9,480 nucleotides of DNA, taken from assembly GCA_913058025.1 (NCBI GenBank), contig CAJXPN010000089.1:1-9480 (forward strand). The letters are read 5' to 3'. Shown here piece after piece: positions 1 through 4,891 of this stretch. The notes beneath the pieces were generated by a model. The model was not told the origin of the DNA. It made no database searches and worked only from the letters and a program-made list of their open reading frames with translations. Every line of letters begins with the position of its first letter. The stretch's first letter is position 1. This DNA is from an uncultured Myxococcales bacterium. Its GTDB lineage: Bacteria; Myxococcota_A; Bradymonadia; Bradymonadales; Bradymonadaceae. A program made the position numbers and the translations under genes.

Positions 1-52
1 CATACGATATTTCTGCCTGTCTCGTGGGCTCGGAGATGTGTATAAGAGACAG
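1..52. other. Nextera i7-side sequencing adapter (not genomic)
   Basis: This is library adapter, not biology. Bases 34-52 are the 19-bp Tn5 mosaic end (AGATGTGTATAAGAGACAG). Bases 19-33 are the Nextera read-2 primer part (GTCTCGTGGGCTCGG). Bases 11-18 (TTCTGCCT) match the N703 i7 index. Bases 1-10 match the end of the P7 oligo with one mismatch at position 8 (T for G). Genomic sequence starts at about 53. Any reading frame crossing this part gives the artefact peptide MCIRD. Confidence 0.98.
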
Positions 53-53
53 G

Positions 54-392
54 GTCGACGCGCACATGAAGGCATACCACGAGGACATGGCCGGGCCGGC
101 GACCTCGGTGCTCAAGATCGACCCGATCGCGGCGGCCAACGCCTGGATCAAGTCGACCTCGGAGGGCGAGGCCGCCATACGGCCCTCGACGCCCGAGCTC
201 GAGACGCAGCTCGAGGCGCAGCTCGAGCCCACACCGGAGCCGACCTCGGACCAGGCCGCGGCGCTCGAGGCGAAGGTCTCGGCGCTCGAGATGAGGATCT
301 CCGAGCTAGAGCTCGAGCGCGACAACGCGCGCGAGATCGCCGACGTCATCCGCCGGAACGCCGCTCGGTTGATCGACGCGCTCGAAGACTGA
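54..392 (+). CDS. C-terminal fragment of a coiled-coil protein, 5' end missing
   Basis: This is the 3' end of a gene whose start lies beyond the adapter; the first genuine codon is the GTC at 54, and 112 residues remain. An in-frame ATG further left lies inside the adapter and must not be used as the start. The visible part has a mixed N-terminal stretch, then an acidic, Pro/Glu/Thr-rich linker (PELETQLEAQ, PTPEPTSDQ), then about 45 residues of heptad-like helix (AALEAKVSALEMRISELELE) ending DALED. This is typical of a coiled-coil oligomerisation tail. Codon use matches the neighbouring genes. I do not recognise the family. The gene converges on 491-1024 with a hairpin between them. Confidence 0.75.
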   Translation, partial: VDAHMKAYHEDMAGPATSVLKIDPIAAANAWIKSTSEGEAAIRPSTPELETQLEAQLEPTPEPTSDQAAALEAKVSALEMRISELELERDNAREIADVIRRNAARLIDALED

Positions 393-410
393 GCGGCCGT
401 TCGACGATGT

Positions 411-448
411 GAGTGAGTGAGTGCGTCGAGGGATGAGGGATGAGGGAT
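411..448. repeat. Short purine-rich tandem repeats between convergent genes
   Basis: Two adjoining microsatellite-like tracts lie just after the stop codon at 392. GAGT-type tetranucleotide repeats cover 411-423. Three perfect 7-bp copies of GAGGGAT cover 428-448 and continue as a degenerate GAGAGGGA. They are non-coding and sit in the spacer with the hairpin at 455-482. They could slip during replication, but no function is visible. Confidence 0.8.
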
Positions 449-454
449 GAGAGG

Positions 455-482
455 GAGCGCGAGCGTGAAGACGCTCGCGCTC
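455..482. terminator. Hairpin, probable bidirectional terminator
   Basis: A perfect 12-bp stem (GAGCGCGAGCGT at 455-466 with its complement at 471-482) closes a GAAG tetraloop. It lies between the convergent stop codons at 392 (+) and 491 (-), the usual place for a terminator shared by both strands. There is no T-tract on either side, so it is not a textbook intrinsic terminator. It may instead stop polymerase weakly or protect 3' ends. Confidence 0.6.
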
Positions 483-490
483 TCGTCGTC

Positions 491-1024
491 TCAGCCCTTC
501 TTGAAGGGCGCGAGCTTCTCTTTGATGCGCGCGATCTCGGTCTCGAGCTTCTGCACCAGCGCGCGCGCGCCCTCCTCGCCCCTGTCCACGAACGTGCCGA
601 TCTCGATGACCTGCTTGGTCGTGCCGTGGATGGCGTTGTACTCGTGGTTGATACGCACGTCCTTCCAGGACACCTTGAAGAGGTTGACCATGTCCGTGCG
701 GTACATGGCCACGAGGTCGTCCGGGTCGGCCAGGAAGTTCTTGACCTCGCACGTGATGTAGAGCGTGGCCTTGGAGCCCATGAGCGCCGAGCCCAGCGCG
801 CTGGAGCCGGTCAGGCGGTCGAGCTGGACGTAGACCGCCGAGAGGATGGGGTCGCTCGGGGTCTTGAACTTCACGCGCTGGAAGTCGGCGTTCGACGAGA
901 AGCCGACCGTGGGGAAGCCCTTACGCGACATGGCGCGCACGGTCTCACCGATCATCATCTCGTCCTTGCTCTCTCGGAGCTCGGCGTTGCGCTCGCGGTC
1001 GGCGAAGAAGTTCATCAAGCCCAT
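491..1024 (-). CDS. Uncharacterised 177-residue soluble protein
   Basis: The start at 1024 is supported by an AGGAG ribosome-binding site eight bases upstream; a second ATG at codon 4 is possible. There is no signal peptide or membrane segment, so the protein is probably cytoplasmic. The N-terminus is charged (MNFFADRERNAELRESKDEM), followed by a mixed alpha/beta middle region (SAVYVQLDRLTG, ATLYITCEVKNFL) and a C-terminal amphipathic helix from about residue 148 to 172 (ARALVQKLETEIARIKEKL) ending in a basic tail. I do not recognise a family or any catalytic motif. It is transcribed divergently from the GYF_2-domain gene at 1169, with 144 bp between them, so the two may share a control region. 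A functional link is only inferred from position. Confidence 0.8.
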   Translation of the reverse strand: MGLMNFFADRERNAELRESKDEMMIGETVRAMSRKGFPTVGFSSNADFQRVKFKTPSDPILSAVYVQLDRLTGSSALGSALMGSKATLYITCEVKNFLADPDDLVAMYRTDMVNLFKVSWKDVRINHEYNAIHGTTKQVIEIGTFVDRGEEGARALVQKLETEIARIKEKLAPFKKG

Positions 1025-1168
1025 CGTGTCCGCTCCTCTCCATCGTCGTGGAGTGCTCGCCCGGAGCGGTCTTCGTCGTGAAGAACGCTCTGGGGCCTTG
1101 CTCGTGTGTGGCGCCTTGCTTCACACTACGGCATCGAACCCAATGAACGAAAGCGCGGAGCGGCGGAC

Positions 1169-1972
1169 ATGGCCGAGTGGTACGTGAACACGGGGCAGGG
1201 CAACAAGGGACCCTTCGACGCCCAGAAGCTGACGGAGCTGCTCACGCAGGGGCACGTGAGCGCCGAGTCGTGGATCTGGCGAGAGGGGATGGAGAACTGG
1301 ACCCAGCTCGGCCAGACCCAGGAGTTCGCGGGCGCGGCGAGCGCGGCACCAGCCACGTCCACAGCGCCAACTCCTGCGCACGTTGGCGCCGCGCTCGACG
1401 CCGGGTACGACGACAAGATGGACGGCATTTTCGGGGACCTCATCAGGAGCAGCTGGTCACGCCATCGCGCCCGTGAGCAGGCCTCGGAGCTCGACGAGGT
1501 CCTCGTCGGCGGCGTCATCACCGGGGTGCTCGACAACGGCTACAAGCTCATCGACCTCACGAGCGACGGCGCGAACCACTACCTGCGCTTCGAGAAGCTC
1601 GAGGACGGCTCGCGCGTCATCTTCCAGCTCCAGCACCGCGCCGAGTCGCTCATGGTCTCCAAGGTCATCGGCCAGGAGGCTTCGGTGACCATCGGCTACG
1701 GCGAGCGCGTCAAGAACATGTCCAAGATCATGGGCGCCATCAAGCAGGAGCTCAAGGGCGGCTACATCAAGCAAGCCGAGCCCGGGATCATCTCGATCGA
1801 CGCCGACATCTCCTCCCAGTACGTCTACGTCCAGGTCGGCATGATCTGGGACATCGCCGACTACCTCGACCCCGAGGACCCCTACAAGGTCCTCTACCCG
1901 AAGCTCTCACAGGACCTCGGCGCCACGCTCCATGCGCTCACGAAGTACCTGCGCGGTCGCTTCGGGACCTGA
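1169..1972 (+). CDS. GYF_2-domain protein with an uncharacterised C-terminal domain
   Basis: This protein of 267 residues has an N-terminal GYF_2-type (DUF4339-like) domain at about residues 3-50. The family signature is clear: WYV near the start, GPF at 14-16, a helix with LTELLTQG, then SWIWREGMENW at 34-44. GYF domains usually bind proline-rich or other short peptides, and the GYF_2 variant is common in multidomain bacterial proteins. An Ala/Pro/Thr linker follows (about 54-75), then a roughly 185-residue C-terminal region of alternating strands and helices that I cannot assign (for example VTIGYGERVKNMSKIMGAIK at 173-192 and YVYVQVGMIWDIADYLDPED). No signal peptide or membrane segment is seen. 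The start at 1169 has GGAG eight bases upstream; the longer in-frame ATG at 1106 lacks a good site and would add residues before the domain. The lipoprotein gene at 2030 follows 57 bp downstream on the same strand. Confidence 0.85.
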   Translation: MAEWYVNTGQGNKGPFDAQKLTELLTQGHVSAESWIWREGMENWTQLGQTQEFAGAASAAPATSTAPTPAHVGAALDAGYDDKMDGIFGDLIRSSWSRHRAREQASELDEVLVGGVITGVLDNGYKLIDLTSDGANHYLRFEKLEDGSRVIFQLQHRAESLMVSKVIGQEASVTIGYGERVKNMSKIMGAIKQELKGGYIKQAEPGIISIDADISSQYVYVQVGMIWDIADYLDPEDPYKVLYPKLSQDLGATLHALTKYLRGRFGT

Positions 1973-1993
1973 TCCAGCGACGCCACGTTCATC

Positions 1994-2013
1994 GCGCGAG
2001 GGGGAGCTCGCGC
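1994..2013 (+). other. Small hairpin between tandem genes
   Basis: A 7-bp perfect stem (GCGCGAG and CTCGCGC) with a six-base G-rich loop lies between the GYF_2 gene and the lipoprotein gene. It has no T-tract. It may be a weak attenuator, or chance in such GC-rich DNA. Confidence 0.25.
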
Positions 2014-2029
2014 CACAACCGAGCGAATC

Positions 2030-2887
2030 ATGTGCTCACGTCACCTGGTGATCCTCTGCGCGTCCCTGAGTGTGTCTCTGTGCGCGTGGTCGTGCTCGGA
2101 CAGCAGCATCCGCCCACTCGACGGCTCTCACCTCCGGCTCTACTACCCATCACACCTCCAGACGAACGTGCCCGCGGATGCGCGCGTCGTGCTCGAGATC
2201 AACGTCGCAGAGGACGCCGAGCAGGCCGCGCGCGCGCTCGCTGACGCGGTCACGCTCAGCGGGGCAGGCGGACGTCTCGGGCTCACGTGGGCGGGCTGGG
2301 AGGCTCTCTATGGTAATGGGTCTGGCTATTCAGGGGTGCTGTTCGACGTCTCGCAGGCCATGGAGCCAGGACTCCACACCGTCGAAGACGATGACGGTCG
2401 CGTCTGTGACAGGTTCATCGTGGGTGATGACCACGCCCCGGTGCTCCTGGAGGTCGTCTCGACGAACCACCTGGCCAGTGAACGCCACGACTACACGTTC
2501 CAGATCACGTTCAGCGAACCGATCGACCTGGACGAAACGCTCGCGTCGATCATCGACGCGTCTGGCAGCCCATACGACCTCGAGTTGATCGGCATCTACG
2601 ACATCAGCCGCGGCACCTACACCGTCGGGGTGCCCGCCAGCAGCGGCTTCGATCCAAGAGACGGGTACCGCCTGGGCATCGTACGGGCCGCGTCTCCGAT
2701 TTCGGGCAAGCGGGCCTCTTCACGCTCGGCTCCGCTCGGGATCACGGAGCCGACGCTCCCGAGCGCTGGAGTGAGCCTGTTGGAAGACCAGGGGCAGTTC
2801 GTGTTCGAGGTGCGCCCCTCGAACCGCTCGAGCGGGTATGTCCTGCTCGCACCTCCCGGGGCGAGGCCGATCATGGGCTTCCAGTGA
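2030..2887 (+). CDS. Secreted lipoprotein with Ig-like (Big_5-type) regions
   Basis: A protein of 285 residues, predicted to be exported and lipid-anchored. It begins with a short basic N-region and a hydrophobic core, ending at AWSC with Cys22 as the likely lipidated residue. The lipobox is atypical, with Ala at -3 and Trp at -2. The mature part looks like two bacterial Ig-like modules. The first covers about residues 37-132 (YYPSHLQTNVPADARVVLEI resembles the opening strand of Big_5 domains). The second covers about 137-222 (QITFSEPIDLDETLASI is the typical 'sepvd' strand). Such modules act as spacers or adhesive parts of surface proteins. The rest, to 285, is unassigned. No strong ribosome-binding site precedes the ATG at 2030; the nearest G-rich stretch is more than 20 bases away, so the start rests mainly on the signal peptide. 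Its stop codon is part of the large inverted repeat at 2885-2931. No enzymatic role is visible. Confidence 0.75.
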   Translation: MCSRHLVILCASLSVSLCAWSCSDSSIRPLDGSHLRLYYPSHLQTNVPADARVVLEINVAEDAEQAARALADAVTLSGAGGRLGLTWAGWEALYGNGSGYSGVLFDVSQAMEPGLHTVEDDDGRVCDRFIVGDDHAPVLLEVVSTNHLASERHDYTFQITFSEPIDLDETLASIIDASGSPYDLELIGIYDISRGTYTVGVPASSGFDPRDGYRLGIVRAASPISGKRASSRSAPLGITEPTLPSAGVSLLEDQGQFVFEVRPSNRSSGYVLLAPPGARPIMGFQ

Positions 2888-2931
2888 ACGAGAGAGGGCG
2901 CGCTCCAGTGGAGCGCGCCCTCTCTCGTTCA
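2885..2931. terminator. 21-bp perfect inverted repeat, probable bidirectional terminator
   Basis: Arms 2885-2905 and 2911-2931 are perfectly complementary over 21 bp around a five-base CAGTG loop. The left arm includes the TGA stop (2885-2887) of the lipoprotein gene. The structure lies between convergent genes, 43 bp beyond the stop codon of the minus-strand gene ending at 2974. No T-tract follows on either strand. It is by far the strongest hairpin in the window and is well placed to end transcription, or stabilise mRNA ends, on both strands. Confidence 0.8.
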
Positions 2932-2973
2932 TGCCGCGCCGGCGTGCCTCGCGCGCCGGTCACTCACACCATG

Positions 2974-3300
2974 TCACTCGCCCATGGCGACGCACGACTC
3001 GATCGCGACGTGCATGGCGTCGAGCTCGCGCTCGAGCTCGTCGCGGATCACGTCGCCCATGGCGGGGTCGAGCATCGCGCGGGCGATCTGCTCGCTGACG
3101 TCGCGGCGCTCGACGGGTGAGGCGTCGCGGTGGGCGTCGAGCAACGCGCGGGCCTTGGCGCGGAGCACCTCCACGTCCACGAGACCTCGCTCTTCGAACG
3201 CCTTCCTCTTCAGGTAATCCATGGCCTGCTCACTCAGTTGCCAGTCTCCGAGGTAATCCGCGATCTCGAGAACGTCTCCAAAACCCTTACCGTCGCTCAT
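2974..3300 (-). CDS. Small uncharacterised helical protein (108 residues)
   Basis: The start at 3300 (MSDGKGFGD) is chosen because an AGAGG/GTGGAG ribosome-binding region lies directly upstream. A longer start at 3333 has no such site and would fall inside the inverted repeat at 3327-3345. The product is acidic, mostly alpha-helical and cytoplasmic, without signal or membrane segments. The helices include SEQAMDYLKRKAFEERGL, VLRAKARALLDAHRD and VIRDELERELDAMHVAI. One Cys lies near the C-terminus (residue 103). No family is recognised; the composition suggests a small helical-bundle adaptor or regulator, but that is a guess. It lies 129 bp downstream of the membrane-protein gene on the same strand and appears to have its own promoter region. 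Confidence 0.75.
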   Translation of the reverse strand: MSDGKGFGDVLEIADYLGDWQLSEQAMDYLKRKAFEERGLVDVEVLRAKARALLDAHRDASPVERRDVSEQIARAMLDPAMGDVIRDELERELDAMHVAIESCVAMGE

Positions 3301-3326
3301 CGCTCCACCTCTTGGACGCGTGTGTT

Positions 3327-3345
3327 CGGACACCTCATGTGTCCG
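3327..3345. promoter_or_regulatory. Palindromic operator-like site in the 5' leader
   Basis: Two perfect 7-bp arms (CGGACAC and GTGTCCG) flank a five-base spacer. The site lies 27 bases upstream of the start codon at 3300 and just downstream of a possible -10 (TATTAT on the minus strand, 3360-3365). This fits a repressor binding site, or a leader hairpin. It overlaps the 13-bp element shared with the gene at 4239. Confidence 0.4.
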
Positions 3346-3359
3346 CGTCGCGTTCCAGA

Positions 3360-3365
3360 ATAATA
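3360..3365 (-). promoter_or_regulatory. Possible -10 element for the gene starting at 3300
   Basis: The minus strand reads TATTAT, a 5/6 match to TATAAT, inside a short AT-rich island in otherwise GC-rich DNA. A start site about seven bases downstream would give a leader of about 50 bases. The region 17 bp upstream (TACGAA) is a poor -35, so confidence is limited. Confidence 0.3.
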
Positions 3366-3429
3366 GGTCGCGGAGGAGGGTCTTCGTAGGCCTGAAACGA
3401 TCGTGGTTCGAACAAAAGTCGACGCGAAA

Positions 3430-4239
3430 TCAGAGCCCGTCGAAAATGTTGCCGTCGAGGCCATCGAGGCCATCGATCCCGTTCCCGGGGCGCTTGCCTG
3501 GGCGCTTGCCTGGGCGCTTGCCGGGGCGCTTGCCGGGGCGCTTCTTCGCGGCCTTGGCGAGCTCGGCCTCAGCGAGCGCCTTCTCGAGCGCCTTCTCGTC
3601 AGAGAGCACGGAGAGCGGGATGGAGGCGGTGGAGCGGACGTCGAGGGAGGTCTCGATCGGTCGCGCCGCGACCTTCATGTAGGTCTGCGTGTCCTCCTCG
3701 TAGGAGCCCACGCCCGCGGCGGCGGCGACGCCGACGCCACCGACGATGAGGATCGCGGCGGCGAGGATCCAGACGCCGAGGCCTCGACGCGCGGGCTCGG
3801 GTGCGGCAGGCGGCGCCGCGGGCATGGGCGTGATCTCGGCGACGGGTGCGGACTTCTCGGGGGGCTTGCCCTGGAGCGCGGCGAGGCGCGCGGCCTCCTC
3901 ACGCTCCTTGCGCGCGGCGATGGCGGGATCGATCCAATCGCCGCTGGCCTTGAGCTCCTCGACCTTGATCGCCTCGAGGCGAGCGGTGCGCTTCTCCTGG
4001 AGCTGGGCCTGGCGGTCGGCCTCGGCGCTCAGGCGGGACTCGGCCTGGTGGCGCTTGCTGGCTTCGGCTGCCTCGCGCTCGGCGCGCGCGGCCTCCTGGC
4101 GAGCGCGCAACGCGTCGGCGAGCTTCTGCTGCTCGTCGCTCGCGGCGGTGGCCGTCTCATCGAGGATGCCCGCGAGCAGGTCCCCCGCGTCCTCGTCGCT
4201 CGCCCAACCCGCTCCCTTGACCTTCGCCTTGTTCGCCAT
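3430..4239 (-). CDS. Single-pass membrane protein with coiled coil and KRPG repeat tail
   Basis: A protein of 269 residues. The start at 4239 (MANKAKVKGAG) has AGGAG nine bases upstream; the frame stays open further upstream but through the promoter region. Residues about 35-125 are Ala/Glu/Arg/Gln-rich and form a long charged helix or coiled coil (KLADALRARQEAARAEREAA). A Pro/Ala linker follows (about 126-150), then RR and one hydrophobic segment at about 153-178 (GLGVWILAAAILIVGGVGVA). After it come about 55 mixed residues, five exact KRPG units at 233-252, and a Gly/Asp/Leu tail (GLDGLDG). The RR before the helix suggests the N-terminus is cytoplasmic and the KRPG tail outside. There is no signal peptide or enzymatic motif. 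The overall plan recalls membrane-tethered scaffold proteins, but no family is recognised. The leader carries an element shared with the gene at 3300. Confidence 0.8.
   Translation of the reverse strand: MANKAKVKGAGWASDEDAGDLLAGILDETATAASDEQQKLADALRARQEAARAEREAAEASKRHQAESRLSAEADRQAQLQEKRTARLEAIKVEELKASGDWIDPAIAARKEREEAARLAALQGKPPEKSAPVAEITPMPAAPPAAPEPARRGLGVWILAAAILIVGGVGVAAAAGVGSYEEDTQTYMKVAARPIETSLDVRSTASIPLSVLSDEKALEKALAEAELAKAAKKRPGKRPGKRPGKRPGKRPGNGIDGLDGLDGNIFDGL
3491..3538. repeat. 12-bp in-frame tandem repeat encoding KRPG
   Basis: Four consecutive 12-bp units on the plus strand: CGCTTGCCTGGG twice, then CGCTTGCCGGGG twice. Together with flanking bases they encode five KRPG units on the minus strand. 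The unit length is a multiple of three, so copy-number changes keep the frame. The two unit variants occur as adjacent pairs, which fits recent slippage or duplication. Confidence 0.9.
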
Positions 4240-4259
4240 CTTCCCGCTCTCCTGACTCG

Positions 4260-4280
4260 ATGTTCGGTGTGTTCCGACAT
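4260..4280 (-). promoter_or_regulatory. Imperfect inverted repeat in the leader of the KRPG protein gene
   Basis: The plus strand contains ATGTTCGG and CCGACAT as near-inverse arms around a short spacer, 21 bases upstream of the start codon at 4239. It also holds two tandem near-copies of TGTTCGGTG. Within it, 4267-4279 (GTGTGTTCCGACA) matches 3320-3332 (GTGTGTTCGGACA) at 12 of 13 bases, at a similar place upstream of the gene starting at 3300. This may be a common operator. Confidence 0.35.
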
Positions 4281-4364
4281 GTACCAACGGGAGCGCACGC
4301 GAACGGATCCAATTTCGAAGTAAGAAAGACGCGGCCGCGCCGGGACGCATCGCCTGACGACGAG

Positions 4365-4373
4365 TGCTATACT
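4365..4373 (+). promoter_or_regulatory. Extended -10 promoter for the four-helix membrane protein
   Basis: TGCTATACT contains TATACT (4368-4373, 5/6 match to TATAAT) preceded by TGN, an extended -10 that can work without a good -35. No clear -35 is seen 17 bp upstream. The predicted start near 4380 leaves about 38 bases to the ATG at 4418, with GGAGG seven bases before it. Confidence 0.55.
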
Positions 4374-4417
4374 TCGTGCCTCGCTTCACATTTGCACGTC
4401 GCGCTGGAGGCCAAGGC

Positions 4418-4882
4418 ATGTCGATCAATTCGTTCACGAACACGATGGGCCTCATCACGGGGAAGGTCGTCGCGGTCGTCTTCATCCTGGTCGGGTTGAT
4501 GGGGTCACTGTGCGCGCTCTTCCCGACGATCGCCGCGTTCGACACGATCTCGAAGGCGGGCGAGTCCACCAGCGGCCTGATGGGCTCCGGGATCTTCCTG
4601 GGCTGGCTCGGGCTCGGGTACATGCTCTTCTTCGGTTACTTCGGCTACCTGGTCGGGATGATCAAGCCGGGCAAACGCAGCGCCGTGCTCTGGGGCGGGA
4701 CGATCGCCTACAACATGGCGTTCCCGCTGATGATGATCTTCAGCGCGGGCAGCGGCACCGAGGGCGATCTGGAGGCCAACCTCCTGTCGTTCCTGTGGTT
4801 CGGCTCACTCTCGGCGGCGGCGGCCATCGCGCTGTTCTTCGACCTGGAGCGGGCCAAGCCGACGATCCCGACGGCGAGCTGA
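4418..4882 (+). CDS. Four-helix integral membrane protein, uncharacterised
   Basis: A protein of 154 residues. The start is supported by GGAGG (4406-4410) seven bases upstream; an in-frame GTG at 4364 lies within the promoter and is rejected. Four hydrophobic segments are visible at about residues 17-39, 57-80, 88-108 and 121-142, connected by short loops; the second contains GWLGLGYMLFFGYFGYLVGM. KPGKRS at 84-88 forms a basic, probably cytoplasmic loop between helices 2 and 3, which would place both termini inside. There is no signal peptide, no conserved charged residue within the membrane and no recognised family, so transport or enzymatic roles cannot be proposed. The gene has its own promoter and ends 9 bp from the stop of the convergent C92-type lipoprotein gene. 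Confidence 0.8.
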   Translation: MSINSFTNTMGLITGKVVAVVFILVGLMGSLCALFPTIAAFDTISKAGESTSGLMGSGIFLGWLGLGYMLFFGYFGYLVGMIKPGKRSAVLWGGTIAYNMAFPLMMIFSAGSGTEGDLEANLLSFLWFGSLSAAAAIALFFDLERAKPTIPTAS

Positions 4883-4891
4883 CGGGCCAGG

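Noticed and set aside
24..53. ATG start codons at 24 and 38 for the first gene
   Set aside because: Both lie in the Nextera adapter; the gene is truncated and its true start is not in the window.
440..1081. 213-codon open frame on the plus strand
   Set aside because: Antisense to the 177-residue gene at 491-1024 and runs through the repeats and terminator hairpin; low-complexity Arg/Glu/Val/Leu translation.
3491..3538. Tandem repeat as a possible CRISPR array
   Set aside because: Units are 12 bp without spacers and are in-frame coding repeats (KRPG).
3403..4323. 306-codon open frame on the plus strand
   Set aside because: Antisense to the KRPG membrane protein. The translation is Leu/Arg/Gly-rich with no domain, there is no ribosome-binding site, and it follows from the GC-rich third positions of the real gene.
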